From Kiritimatiellia bacterium (lineage in GTDB: Bacteria; Verrucomicrobiota; Kiritimatiellia; RFP12; UBA1067), in the NCBI GenBank assembly GCA_017450695.1, contig JAFSTA010000199.1:1-44308 (forward strand): a stretch of DNA of 44,308 nt. Direction: 5' to 3'. Of the stretch, positions 8,966-17,392 are shown one piece after another. Made by a program: the position numbers and the translations under genes. A model generated the notes under the pieces. That model ran no database searches. It saw only the letters and a program-made list of their open reading frames with translations, and was not told the origin of the DNA. Position 1 is the first letter of the stretch. Each line of letters starts with the position of its first letter.

Positions 8966-9556
8966 GTTACGTGCCATGCCTCATTTCAAATTGTCCAACA
9001 GAGGAGTAGAACGCGCAGTTGGCGCGTTCCCTGCGATGCGAACGGGCGCTAGCCAACGCACCGCGTGAAGCGACAAGAGTGTCGCTTCCCCGAACAATCC
9101 GCAGCCGTTTACGCAGGGGTTCGCAAAGAGAAGCACTTGGAGAACGAATCACAACTCGTTGGTGGTCATCGCGCAACCACGCGACGGTTCTCATCCGGCT
9201 CGCGGTTGCGAGCCATCCGAATTCCAGATTGTTCTCGATATTGTACCTGTTGTTTCCAAATCCATTCCCATCGCGTCCGCACCGCTGGACACGCGACCCT
9301 GCCGACGATTCTCACGCAGAGTCGCCGAGCCGCGGAGAACGGGAGGAACCCGAATTGGGTCGTGCTTGCCAGTCCTCCGTATGTCCTCCGTAGCCTTGCG
9401 TAGGAAGGATCGCGGCCGCAATACGGAACACGCCTTGCTTACACGGACGCGACGGGGCGCGTCCCTCCCCTGCGTAGGGCGAAACGAGAATGCGACGTGA
9501 AACGGCCGCTTCTCCGAATGTCCCATTCAGAACTTAGAGCGAGGAACTGCGTGGCG
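8966..9556. other. Intergenic region of REP-like hairpins and a solo MITE arm
   Basis: No gene. It contains a partial CAAATTGTCCAAC module (8983-9009), a GAACGCGC/GCGCGTTC hairpin (9009-9029) and GGCTCGC-GGTT-GCGAGCC (9197-9214). A 30-bp sequence at 9228-9257 matches the right arm of the MITE-like element at 42408-42437 at 26 of 30 positions. A tcacgcagagtcgccgag-type phrase lies near 9312-9335, and a GGACGCG/CGCGTCC-type hairpin near 9444-9465. The short hairpin GGCGTTAGCC overlaps the dnaA stop codon. Confidence 0.55.
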
Positions 9557-11326
9557 TTAGCCGCCCTGCGTCTGAAGGAGGACGGATGGATCGCGTCCCA
9601 GTTTGCGGACGATTTCGGACGAGATTTGATACAGTTCCTTTTCTAGCTTCAGGTTGTCGAGCATCTTTTTACAGGAGTGGAGCACGGTGGCGTGCGTCTT
9701 GTGGAACGCTTCGCTAATATCGTGCAGGGATTTCGGCGTCAATTTGCGGCAAAGGAACATCGCCAGTTGTCGCGGCTCCGCAATCGAACGTGGCCTTTCT
9801 TCACTCGTCATGTCCTTCATCGTCAGCCCGTAGTAATCACAAACCGCATGTTGAATCTCGGAACAGGACAATTCCTTTTGCAATTCATTCTCCAGAAGGT
9901 CATGCAAGATTGACCGGAGCTGGTCGATTCCAAGCTCCACCTTCTCGCCCGAATTGCGGATTAAGGAGAGATAGGAAAGCGTCCGGTTCAAGGCGCCCTC
10001 CAGCGCCCGCACGTTGGTCGTGATATTGTTCGCGATAAAAGTCAGTACCTCGTCCGAAAGGTTCTCGTGACTTTGGCTTTGCTTGTACCGCAGTATCGCC
10101 AGGCGCGTCTCGAACTTCGGGCATTCAATTTGCGTCACCAGTCCCGCGCTGAAACGAGAAACCAGGCGTTCCGGGAGACCGGCAATCTCTTTCGGCGGCA
10201 GGTCGCTCGTCATGATAATCTGCTTGTTGCTCCTGTGCAACTCGTTGTAGATGTTGAAAAACTCCTCTTGCAAGCCTTCCTTCCCCGCAAGGAACTGGAT
10301 GTCATCTACCATCAATACATCCGTCTTACGGTAACGCTTGCGGAAATCGGCAAACTTCTCCTTGTGCGCAATACAATCTACGTAATCGTTCAACATCGAT
10401 TCGCAGGTCACATAGCGCACGGTAATGGACTGGGTTTCCAGAATCCGATGCCCGATCGCCTGCATCAAATGCGTCTTCCCGATTCCCGTCGGGCCGTAAA
10501 TGAAGAGCGGATTGTACGCCTTGCCGGGCTTGCGGGCCACCTCGCCCGCGGCGTTGTACGCCCACCCGTTCGACGGTCCCGACACGAAATTCTCAAAAGT
10601 GAATTCCGGGTTCAGCTGGGAACGCATCTCGACAAGCGAGGCGTGGGAACGTTTTTTGGCAACCGGCGCGGGGGCAGGTGCGGGACGCGGCGCCTCCTCT
10701 TGACGACGATCCTCCACAGAGGGAACGGTCTGTTCCGCTACTGTGACCTCTACCGTTACGTTGGAGAATCCGCAGATAGAAGTCAACGCTTTCTGAATGA
10801 CTTCCCGATAGTTATTATCCGTCCAGTCTTTGACAAACTGATTCTCGGCCGAGAACAGAAACCGGTTGTTTTTTTCGTCAAAAGACACCGGCACCAACAG
10901 CCCCAACCAACGTTCCATCTCTTCCTGGTTGACGCTTTTGGTCTCCAGCATGATTTCCTTTGCCCGCTGCCAATATCCCGCCGGAGTAGAAAGAGCAGGC
11001 GGAACGACCGATTGCGTTGGGACAGGGGCGATTACGGTCGTGGGCACTTCCTGCACATTCGGTTTCTCGGACTCCGTCTGGAGGACAAACTCGATCGTGA
11101 TTTCTCCGGGGGCACCCAATTCAATTAAAGCGCTTTGAATCGGCTGCCGGTACTGGTTCTCGGCTATGATCTTGGTGAAAGCGTTTTCCACCCCCAACTG
11201 AAAGGATAGCCCGTTGAAGGAGACCGGAGAAATCTTCTCGATCGGCTGATACGCTTCCTTCTGCAAGGATTTCCGCAGAAGCTCCTTCACGTTTTTCCAA
11301 AGTTCAACTGCCACATTGTTTTCCAT
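9557..11326 (-). CDS. dnaA: Chromosomal replication initiator DnaA with duplicated N-terminal domain
   Basis: A 589-residue DnaA, against about 450 in most bacteria. The extra length is a second copy of the N-terminal oligomerisation domain: copy A at about 9-82 (LWKNVKELL to EITIEFVL) and copy B at about 117-196 (YWQRAKEIM to NVTVEVTV), each followed by a Pro-rich linker. The AAA+ core has Walker A GPTGIGKT (278-285) and Walker B VLMVDD (about 337-342). Domain IV ends with a helix-turn-helix reading HKTHATVLHS (about 542-551) in place of the usual GRDHTTVxHA. The ATG at 11326 is chosen because a further upstream start would be TTG without a ribosome-binding site. dnaN, recF and gyrB are not adjacent. 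Confidence 0.95.
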   Translation of the reverse strand: MENNVAVELWKNVKELLRKSLQKEAYQPIEKISPVSFNGLSFQLGVENAFTKIIAENQYRQPIQSALIELGAPGEITIEFVLQTESEKPNVQEVPTTVIAPVPTQSVVPPALSTPAGYWQRAKEIMLETKSVNQEEMERWLGLLVPVSFDEKNNRFLFSAENQFVKDWTDNNYREVIQKALTSICGFSNVTVEVTVAEQTVPSVEDRRQEEAPRPAPAPAPVAKKRSHASLVEMRSQLNPEFTFENFVSGPSNGWAYNAAGEVARKPGKAYNPLFIYGPTGIGKTHLMQAIGHRILETQSITVRYVTCESMLNDYVDCIAHKEKFADFRKRYRKTDVLMVDDIQFLAGKEGLQEEFFNIYNELHRSNKQIIMTSDLPPKEIAGLPERLVSRFSAGLVTQIECPKFETRLAILRYKQSQSHENLSDEVLTFIANNITTNVRALEGALNRTLSYLSLIRNSGEKVELGIDQLRSILHDLLENELQKELSCSEIQHAVCDYYGLTMKDMTSEERPRSIAEPRQLAMFLCRKLTPKSLHDISEAFHKTHATVLHSCKKMLDNLKLEKELYQISSEIVRKLGRDPSVLLQTQGG

Positions 11327-11412
11327 AGAAACAAATTCCTGATTTCCTTTCAACGGCTTGTGAAAGGAATATTGTTAAATCATATTTTTCGCTTCGGCGC
11401 AAGCGAGAAAGA

Positions 11413-11451
11413 TTATCAATTTACAACCAACTTATCTACAACTTATGAACA
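11413..11451. promoter_or_regulatory. Putative DnaA-box cluster upstream of dnaA
   Basis: The AT-rich gap between dnaA and dedA has three near-consensus 9-mers in one orientation: TTATCAATT (11413-11421), TTATCTACA (11432-11440) and TTATGAACA (11443-11451). The consensus is TTATNCACA, so the best has one mismatch. They could serve autoregulation of dnaA or be part of an origin. The CGCTT/AAGCG hairpin near 11390-11405 lies beside them. The evidence is motif only. Confidence 0.35.
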
Positions 11452-11469
11452 GGCGGTTTGCCATCGAAT

Positions 11470-12150
11470 TTACGCTTTTTCGCTGCCCTTTCTCGACATG
11501 ACCCAGTGCGTGACAGCAAGGTACACGACGATCAACACGGCGAGTGCCAACAGGATCCAGATGAGATCGCGGTTGACCAGATCCTTTCCCTTCTCCAGAA
11601 TCTCCCGCCAGGAGAGTCCGTCCGTGGTCTTCCCCAACACCCAGCCGACACCCCCGAGAATGGCGATCCAGATTCCCGCGCCCAATCCCGTGAAGAAGGT
11701 GAAACGTCCCAATGGCATCCGTGAAAGTCCCGCAGGAAGCGAGATGAGCTGACGGATCACAGGGATAAGCCGGCAGACGAATGTCGTCAGGTCACCATAC
11801 CGGTTGAAGATCTCGGCGGCGCGATCCAACGCATCCGGCTTGACGAAGAAGTAGCGTCCGTACTTGTGCAGGAAGGGATACCCGAATTTCCATGCGATCA
11901 GGTAATTGAAGTATGCGCCCGCCAACGAACCGGCGAGCCCTGCAAGCAACGCGACAACCAAATCCAGCCACGGAATACCGAAACTCAGTTCGGCACGTGC
12001 AGCCAGTACGCCAGCCGGAATCATGATGATTTCGCTCGGAAACGGAATAAACGAGCTTTCAATCGCCATGAATGCAAAAATCAGGAAGAATCCCCAAACC
12101 GGTGCCAGATCGACAGCCGCCTGAATGTTCGTGACCAAAAAATCCATCAT
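11470..12150 (-). CDS. DedA family membrane protein
   Basis: A 226-residue inner-membrane protein of the DedA/VTT (SNARE-associated, PF09335) family. It has the signature FMAIESSFIPFPSEIIMIPAG in two overlapping parts (about 27-47) with the conserved Glu and PFPSE. The second motif is FVCRLIPVIRQLISLPAG (about 130-147) with conserved Arg residues, followed by two C-terminal transmembrane helices. DedA proteins act as lipid scramblase or flippase-type transporters linked to membrane-potential homeostasis. AGAGGAGA precedes two adjacent ATG codons (12150 and 12147). The gene lies between dnaA and an ABC ATPase on the same strand; the 29-bp gap to the ATPase suggests co-transcription from upstream. 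Confidence 0.92.
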   Translation of the reverse strand: MMDFLVTNIQAAVDLAPVWGFFLIFAFMAIESSFIPFPSEIIMIPAGVLAARAELSFGIPWLDLVVALLAGLAGSLAGAYFNYLIAWKFGYPFLHKYGRYFFVKPDALDRAAEIFNRYGDLTTFVCRLIPVIRQLISLPAGLSRMPLGRFTFFTGLGAGIWIAILGGVGWVLGKTTDGLSWREILEKGKDLVNRDLIWILLALAVLIVVYLAVTHWVMSRKGSEKA

Positions 12151-12179
12151 TGTCTATTTCTCCTCTTGTTGATTCGTTC

Positions 12180-13016
12180 TCACTGGTCTGCTATGACCGG
12201 TTCAGAACCCACTTCATTCTCGCGGTCCACCAGTATGCAGACCGCGCCCATAGAGTCCATCGGCACCGATTTTACGGGACAGTGATAGACGGCGGAAAGT
12301 CGATCCCCTTGCAAAACCTCAGCGGGAGATCCATCTGCCACAACCGTTCCCTTGCTCAACAGGGCCAAACGTGGAAAGAACTGGCTTGCCAGCGTAAGAT
12401 CGTGTACCACCGTCAAAACCGTAATTCCCTTCTCCCGGTTCAGCCGTAACAGAAGCTGCAGGAAAGCCGTACCGTACCGCAAATCCAGATGTGCGGTCGG
12501 CTCGTCCAGCAACAGAATCTGCGGTTCTCCTGCCAGTGCCATCGCCAGCGCCAGGCGCTGGCGTTCACCTCCGCTCATCTGCCAAAAGGGACGATCCGAC
12601 AGCGCGAGCGTCTCCGTCCACGCCATCGCCTCGCGCACCGCCTCATGATCCTTCTCCGTAACTCCGCCTACAAGCGGAAGCCAGGGAGTTCTTCCGAGCG
12701 TCACGAATTCGCCCGCCGTGTAAGGGAGATCGCTCTCGGAATCCTGGGCGACACAGGTCAAGAGACGCGCACGCTGTCGCGGGGTGTAGTTGGCAAGTGC
12801 GCACCCGGCTAAACGGACTGATCCGCGTGTCACGTCAAGTTGTCCCGAAATGACGCGCAAGAGAGAGGACTTCCCTGCCCCATTTGGACCGAGGAGGGCG
12901 ACACATTCGCCCCGCCCGATCCGCAAGGTGACATCATGCAGAACGTGCGCACGTCCATACCCGGCCGTCACGCCGTCCAACTCAATCGCCGCACACTCTC
13001 GGATGTCCCGTTCCAT
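12180..13016 (-). CDS. ABC transporter ATP-binding protein (BtuD/FecE/FhuC type)
   Basis: A 278-residue ABC ATPase: Walker A GPNGAGKS (43-50), signature MSGGERQR (147-154), Walker B ILLLDEPT (167-174) and H-loop VHD. The sequence is typical of ATPases paired with FecCD/BtuC permeases for siderophore, haem or cobalamin uptake. No permease or binding protein is in the window, so its partners must be elsewhere. The C-terminal about 35 residues (DSMGAVCILVDRENEVG and beyond) extend past the normal ATPase end. The gene sits 28 bp downstream of the phosphodiesterase gene and 29 bp upstream of dedA, so the three may share a transcript. Confidence 0.9.
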   Translation of the reverse strand: MERDIRECAAIELDGVTAGYGRAHVLHDVTLRIGRGECVALLGPNGAGKSSLLRVISGQLDVTRGSVRLAGCALANYTPRQRARLLTCVAQDSESDLPYTAGEFVTLGRTPWLPLVGGVTEKDHEAVREAMAWTETLALSDRPFWQMSGGERQRLALAMALAGEPQILLLDEPTAHLDLRYGTAFLQLLLRLNREKGITVLTVVHDLTLASQFFPRLALLSKGTVVADGSPAEVLQGDRLSAVYHCPVKSVPMDSMGAVCILVDRENEVGSEPVIADQ

Positions 13017-13044
13017 CGACTGTTCCCGCTCTCGTGCAGACGAA

Positions 13045-13950
13045 TTACTTCAGCGCAGGACGTCCGCGCCAGCCCTCCGGAATCTCGTAACCGAGAAGCC
13101 AGGCGATCGTCGGGGCGGTGTCAGCCAGAATCGTCGCCTCCTTAAGCTTCAGGGTGTTCACGACGGGACCGTACACGAGGAAGGGAATCTCGAAGTTGTC
13201 AAGCCGATCCATGCCGTGTCCTTTGCCGAATCCACCATGATCCGCAATCAGCATCACGACCGTGTCCCGCATCGCCCCCATCTTTTCCAGTTTCTCAACT
13301 ACCTTGCCGAGGTTCGCATCGACATTCTGACAAGCGTTCGTGAAGAGCGGGCTACCCCATCCGTCACGATGCCCCGCACAGTCCACCTGATGCTGGTAGA
13401 GGAAGATCAGCTTCGGATTTTTATCCAGTTGCCGCAAGCAGTCTTCCATCGCGTCAACATCTTGCTTCGCGGGATCTCCGACATGGTAGTACTGAACATA
13501 GCTCATGTCGTTCGTCTCCTGACAGAAACCAATCCCATTCCAGTTGTAGATCGAGGCCGTGTAGGCATTCGGATCCTGACGACGGATTTCACTAAAGATG
13601 CACGGCGGCTTCCCCTTCGCCGTCAGCTTCCATGCGGGCACATCTGGCTTTTTGCTGTTCCACTTGCGGTAGCCGTGCATTTCCACCGTCGTCCCGAAAA
13701 ACGCCGTCGCCCAGTTGATACCGGAGGAGGTCGGGAAACAGTTGCGCGCAACTGTAAACTTTCCGTTCTTGCACAGTCGCGAAAAATTAGGCATCACGTT
13801 CCACGGAATGTACTGGTATCCGAAACCATCCACCCCGACCAGAACGACATGCTTCGCCATGCCGCCTTTCGTCTCTGCCGACACGTGTTGTGTCAACAGA
13901 CAACCGATTCCAACAACCGCCACCAACATCGATCCAATGATCCGTTTCAT
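13045..13950 (-). CDS. Secreted alkaline-phosphatase-superfamily phosphodiesterase
   Basis: A 301-residue protein with a signal peptide (MKRIIGSMLVAVVGIGCLL, cleaved near VSA-E). It belongs to the type I phosphodiesterase/nucleotide pyrophosphatase family (PF01663). Metal ligands are visible as Asp41 in LVGVDGFG, an Asp and a His in HQVDCAGH, and Asp-His plus a His in IADHGGFGKGHG. The nucleophile is in the FPTSSG segment (residues 72-77). The closing DTAPTIAWLLGYEIPEGWRGRP resembles sulfatase/phosphatase C-termini. The substrate is unknown, probably a phosphate ester or phosphodiester outside the cytoplasm. The ATG at 13950 has AAGGA at 7 bases and gives the signal peptide directly. Confidence 0.88.
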   Translation of the reverse strand: MKRIIGSMLVAVVGIGCLLTQHVSAETKGGMAKHVVLVGVDGFGYQYIPWNVMPNFSRLCKNGKFTVARNCFPTSSGINWATAFFGTTVEMHGYRKWNSKKPDVPAWKLTAKGKPPCIFSEIRRQDPNAYTASIYNWNGIGFCQETNDMSYVQYYHVGDPAKQDVDAMEDCLRQLDKNPKLIFLYQHQVDCAGHRDGWGSPLFTNACQNVDANLGKVVEKLEKMGAMRDTVVMLIADHGGFGKGHGMDRLDNFEIPFLVYGPVVNTLKLKEATILADTAPTIAWLLGYEIPEGWRGRPALK

Positions 13951-14083
13951 CTCGTTTCCTTTCACTTGTAACCGCAAGCTTTTGGCTTTCGGCTTTGATT
14001 ACCACATCTCATGCGCCGATTTTCAATCGTCACCGCATCTTTCACCGACGACACCTGCCGCCGTACTCTGAAAACACCTCTTT

Positions 14084-14506
14084 TTACCCATCGTCAAGGT
14101 CGTCCACCGACTCGGCAAGGGATACGAAACCGTCAGAAGATTTCCCAATGATCAAGTGGTCGAGGAACTTTACCTTCAACCGTTCACCCAAATCCTTCAG
14201 TTCTTTTGTCACCGCAATATCCGCCTTGCTAGGTGCGAGGTCGCCCGATGGATGGTTGTGCGCGATGATAATTTCCTCAGCCCCCGCCTTCAACGCCTCG
14301 CGGAAGATTACCCCCGCGTCTATCGTCGCCATCCCATCCTCATGCCCTACGGAGACGAGAATCGGCTTGGCGAGAACCTTGCCGGTCCCGTCCAGCGGCA
14401 ACACAAACACGCGCTCCTCCTTCTGCTCCTTCGGTAATGCCGCGAAAAAGAGGTCAGCCGCTTGCGAAGCGGTTTCAATCCGAATGTCTGCCAAAGTCTT
14501 TTCCAT
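14084..14506 (-). CDS. RadC-type JAB/MPN domain protein
   Basis: A 140-residue protein consisting only of the RadC JAB/MPN domain (PF04002): a VFVLPLDGTGKVL strand, then the metal site HNHPSGD at 83-89 followed by S and D (APSKAD), then DHLIIG and a FVSLAE ending. Full RadC proteins are about 220 residues with an N-terminal helix-hairpin-helix; that part is absent here. MPN domains of this type occur in mobile-element and anti-restriction contexts, and this gene lies directly downstream of a restriction-modification pair, but its biochemical role is not established. The ATG at 14506 follows an AGGGAG ribosome-binding site. Confidence 0.88.
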   Translation of the reverse strand: MEKTLADIRIETASQAADLFFAALPKEQKEERVFVLPLDGTGKVLAKPILVSVGHEDGMATIDAGVIFREALKAGAEEIIIAHNHPSGDLAPSKADIAVTKELKDLGERLKVKFLDHLIIGKSSDGFVSLAESVDDLDDG

Positions 14507-14666
14507 TTTTCTCCCTGATTATCCACATACCCCGTAGCGTTTTCCCAGAGCAGGTTTTCTACATAGCGTGCAGGATTCAAATTTTCTGCATCTGACATAT
14601 ACGCCACATAAGAAACGAATGTTTTTCAACAATATCTGCGGTGTCATTTTTGCACCTCAATCAGCA

Positions 14667-15542
14667 CTAGCATGACAAATCAAGCGGTAAATCGGAAATG
14701 TCTTTCAAGCGATTCCCCTGCACCAACATATCGAGTTGTTCGATGATGTCTTCGCGCCCATTCACCCCATATTCATGAACTGCCGCAAGTAGTTCGTACA
14801 ACGCGAAATGATACACACAGTCAAGGTCACCAGTCCCCAGCGCCAGAGAAGCGAGACGCGATGGCAAAGGCTCACCGGTGACAACAACAATATGCGGCAA
14901 ATGACCTTTTCGGTTGCGAATAAGGTTCAATGCTTCGGTTCGACTATTCTGCGCCCTGTCGCTTCGCATCGTCCACTTTGCCGAGATGGAAGCGTGAAGC
15001 AAAGGCAAGCCTCCGTTGGCAGCACGCAAATCCGCTTTTGTCGCGACTTCACCATCGATAAACTTTGCAGGGGCGTTGATTACTTCATCCGTGCAGAGTG
15101 CTCGTGAAATCACGATGTCCGGGGCAACCATGTAATCATTGCCGAGGACTGTCGAAAGCTGCTTCTCACGACGCATGACTTCCGCAAGGTAAGAAAGGTG
15201 CGAGTATTGGGCAAAGCTTGCAGTCTGGGTTTCCGCATGATTTCCCAGATTGCAAATACCCCATTCACCTGGGCGGAGGTGCTGCAGTTTGGGAAATGTC
15301 GCTTTCAGAAAGCCGCAAACCGCAGACTCAAAGAGAGAGCCGGACGTTTGTGCGGGCAATTTCGGGGAAACTTTTGCACCTATCCTTTTCGCAATAGCTA
15401 ACGCAAGTGCCTTTGACGGTACATTACTCGCATCAGCGTTGGATGCAACACCGTCGTTGGACAAAGATAGCACTCCTGAAGAAATGAGCACATCGTGAAA
15501 TGACTTTCGAGCTAGTGCAAGAATGGAACTATTTGTACTCAT
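14667..15542 (-). CDS. Type II restriction endonuclease, NgoMIV family
   Basis: A 291-residue enzyme of the NgoMIV family (PF09015), tetrameric type IIF endonucleases that cut G^CCGGC. Candidate catalytic residues are Glu72 (SLFESA), Asp142 (APDIVIS), Ser187 and Lys189 (ISAKW) and Glu203 (TEALNLI). Each sits two positions after the NgoMIV residues I recall (E70, D140, S185, K187, E201), which is strong support. The family stretches SDRAQN, LIRNRKG and GTGDLDCVYH also match. The ATG at 15542 follows AAAAGG and overlaps the methyltransferase stop by 14 bp. The specificity (GCCGGC) is inferred from homology. The local composition is less GC-rich than the flanks, consistent with horizontal transfer. 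Confidence 0.9.
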   Translation of the reverse strand: MSTNSSILALARKSFHDVLISSGVLSLSNDGVASNADASNVPSKALALAIAKRIGAKVSPKLPAQTSGSLFESAVCGFLKATFPKLQHLRPGEWGICNLGNHAETQTASFAQYSHLSYLAEVMRREKQLSTVLGNDYMVAPDIVISRALCTDEVINAPAKFIDGEVATKADLRAANGGLPLLHASISAKWTMRSDRAQNSRTEALNLIRNRKGHLPHIVVVTGEPLPSRLASLALGTGDLDCVYHFALYELLAAVHEYGVNGREDIIEQLDMLVQGNRLKDISDLPLDLSC

Positions 15543-17100
15543 GTTGAAGAACCTTTTTAATTTGATTTCCAACTGCACGAGCCACCGGTGGAGGAAATGC
15601 GTTTCCAATCATGCGACATGCCAATGTCTTACGACAACCGAAATCCCATTCGTCAGGGAAGCCTTGTATTCGCGAAAGCATCTCCTTTGTCAGCTTCGGC
15701 GTCCCTTCAAAATCAGGTCCAGGTGCCTCGTTCGCGACTCCTAACCCATCAACACCAAGTTCAGCCCATGCTCGCCGGGCGCGAACTGGCCCCAAGTCTG
15801 GACCTCCATGTTTCTTTGATCCGCCCACCACCGTCGGTGCAATTTTGTTTGCACCATCTGCCCATGCTTGAGCGCCTTTCCAACCCTTTGCAGCCATAAG
15901 CTCATGCAGAGTTTCACCCACTGTCGGCGTCTTTGAATGAGATGCTTGCGGGTAGGTAAAGTCACCTTCCATATCATTGCGTATGCCAACAATTACAACG
16001 CGTGGGCGTAACTGCGGGACGCCATAGTCAGAAGCATTGAGCAACTTAATGCTTACGCGGTAGCCAAGTCGCTCGATCGCGCTTAAAATAGTACGCCTGT
16101 AATCATCAAATTTCGGATCGAGGAAACCGCGCACATTCTCCAGCATAACCGCCTTTGGACGGATTTCGCCAATAAGTCGGATCGCTTCTGGAAACAGATC
16201 CCGTTCGTCATTTGCCCCCAATTGTTTTGATGCCACAGAAAATGGCGGGCACGGGACTCCACCGGCAAACAAATCAACATCCCGGTAGGGCTTTCCGTCA
16301 AACTGGCGGACATCCCCGCAAATGACATTCCAGTCCGGTCGATTCGACCTTAGAACAGCGCAATACTCAGGCTCGTATTCGACGAGAGCAATATGGTCAA
16401 AACCAGCCATGTCAAGTCCAATCGCCTGTCCGCCGGCGCCAGCGCAGATTTCTACACATGTTAGGCGATTTCGACTTTTCGCATGGAGTGCAATGGTTTC
16501 CGCATTTGCAATATGTACTCCTACTTCCTGTTGCCTAAAAAGCCATTCAAAATCCAACTGTATTGCTGCTTCACACACATAAAACTGTTCGGGGCGGAGA
16601 CGCGTGAGGATGGACGGCAGCTGTTTTGCGAGGTAGGGATCGTTGCGGTCGGGTGATTCAAGATAAGATTTGAGCTGTTTGCGGATTTGGGGAGAGGCAA
16701 CAAAGTCTCCGAGACGGATGATGACGCGTTCAGCCTCTTCCGGTAGTGTCAGTTTATGCTGGTACAGGAACTCTGTCTTGAATAAAAGATACCGGTTTCC
16801 GTGGACCTTGCCCTTCGCAGGATAGCCGTAATCACTAACAAGTTCTTCGCGGGTCTTCACGCCGAGAAAGGTTGCCCTGTACGTTTTCTGCGCTTTCGCG
16901 CCGTTGAATAGCCACAGTTCGGTAATCGTCGCCGCATCGTGTTCGGTGATTTTGTCTTTCGCTGAAATTGGATAGTTGTAGTACCCGCGCCAGCCCTGTA
17001 ACTGCCCGCCCTTATATGTGCCGACAAGCACGATTCGCTTGGGCGTACCTGTATTCGAACCGCCGCCCCTCTTTCGCAATGTCTCTCCTTGCTTCCTCAT
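15529..17100 (-). CDS. DNA (cytosine-5) methyltransferase of the NgoMIV-type R-M system
   Basis: A 523-residue protein whose C-terminal about 310 residues form a complete C5 methyltransferase: motif I CAGAGGQAIGLDMAGF (about 219-234), motif IV GGVPCPPFS with catalytic Cys284, motif VI ENVRGF (about 321), motif VIII RPRVVIVG and motif X GNAFPPPVARAVG. It should protect the site cut by the downstream endonuclease. The N-terminal about 210 residues (VLVGTYKGG, WRGYYNYP, ELWLFNGAK) are not part of a standard C5 methyltransferase and were not recognised. The ATG at 17100 lacks a clear ribosome-binding site; an in-frame TTG at 17163 also exists. Methylase before nuclease, with overlapping ends, is a common arrangement. 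Confidence 0.93.
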   Translation of the reverse strand: MRKQGETLRKRGGGSNTGTPKRIVLVGTYKGGQLQGWRGYYNYPISAKDKITEHDAATITELWLFNGAKAQKTYRATFLGVKTREELVSDYGYPAKGKVHGNRYLLFKTEFLYQHKLTLPEEAERVIIRLGDFVASPQIRKQLKSYLESPDRNDPYLAKQLPSILTRLRPEQFYVCEAAIQLDFEWLFRQQEVGVHIANAETIALHAKSRNRLTCVEICAGAGGQAIGLDMAGFDHIALVEYEPEYCAVLRSNRPDWNVICGDVRQFDGKPYRDVDLFAGGVPCPPFSVASKQLGANDERDLFPEAIRLIGEIRPKAVMLENVRGFLDPKFDDYRRTILSAIERLGYRVSIKLLNASDYGVPQLRPRVVIVGIRNDMEGDFTYPQASHSKTPTVGETLHELMAAKGWKGAQAWADGANKIAPTVVGGSKKHGGPDLGPVRARRAWAELGVDGLGVANEAPGPDFEGTPKLTKEMLSRIQGFPDEWDFGCRKTLACRMIGNAFPPPVARAVGNQIKKVLQHEYK

Positions 17101-17392
17101 AATTTTTCGCCGCTTCGTAATGATGAATATGATACCATTTCTTGTCCACCTAGCCAATAACAATATGAACCAAAATCAGCCGTCTTTAGCTTAAACCCGG
17201 TTGACCAGCTTGACACGCCAACGACGATAACGTCTTATCCTTGAGCAGAACGCGTAGCCTATGCGTTCCTTGCGGCGTGAACTGGCTGGTAGCCCGTTCT
17301 ACTCACGCCTCCACTACTTCTCAGCCTCTCAGCTGGCGCAAAGCACTCCTCTGCGTGAAGCAAATCCTATTACCTACTCCCGATTCCCAATT
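17101..17392. repeat. Intergenic gap with dispersed module (cttctcagcctctcagctgg type)
   Basis: A 292-bp gap without a gene. At 17283-17303 there is a partial GGCTGGTAGCCCGTTCTACT palindrome. At 17317-17360 the CTTCTCAGCCTCTCAGCTGG module is followed by GCGcaaagcac and gcgtgaag. The same module occurs at 7336, 21661, 23153, 30305 and 42733. Confidence 0.55.

Noticed and set aside
14519-14527. Perfect DnaA box TTATCCACA
   Set aside because: It is single, not clustered, and lies between genes unrelated to replication; a chance hit is the simplest reading.
14347-14607. Short frame upstream of and overlapping radC, with a plausible helical start
   Set aside because: It is out of frame with radC and turns into low-complexity Arg/Ser-rich shadow sequence; the radC start is well supported.
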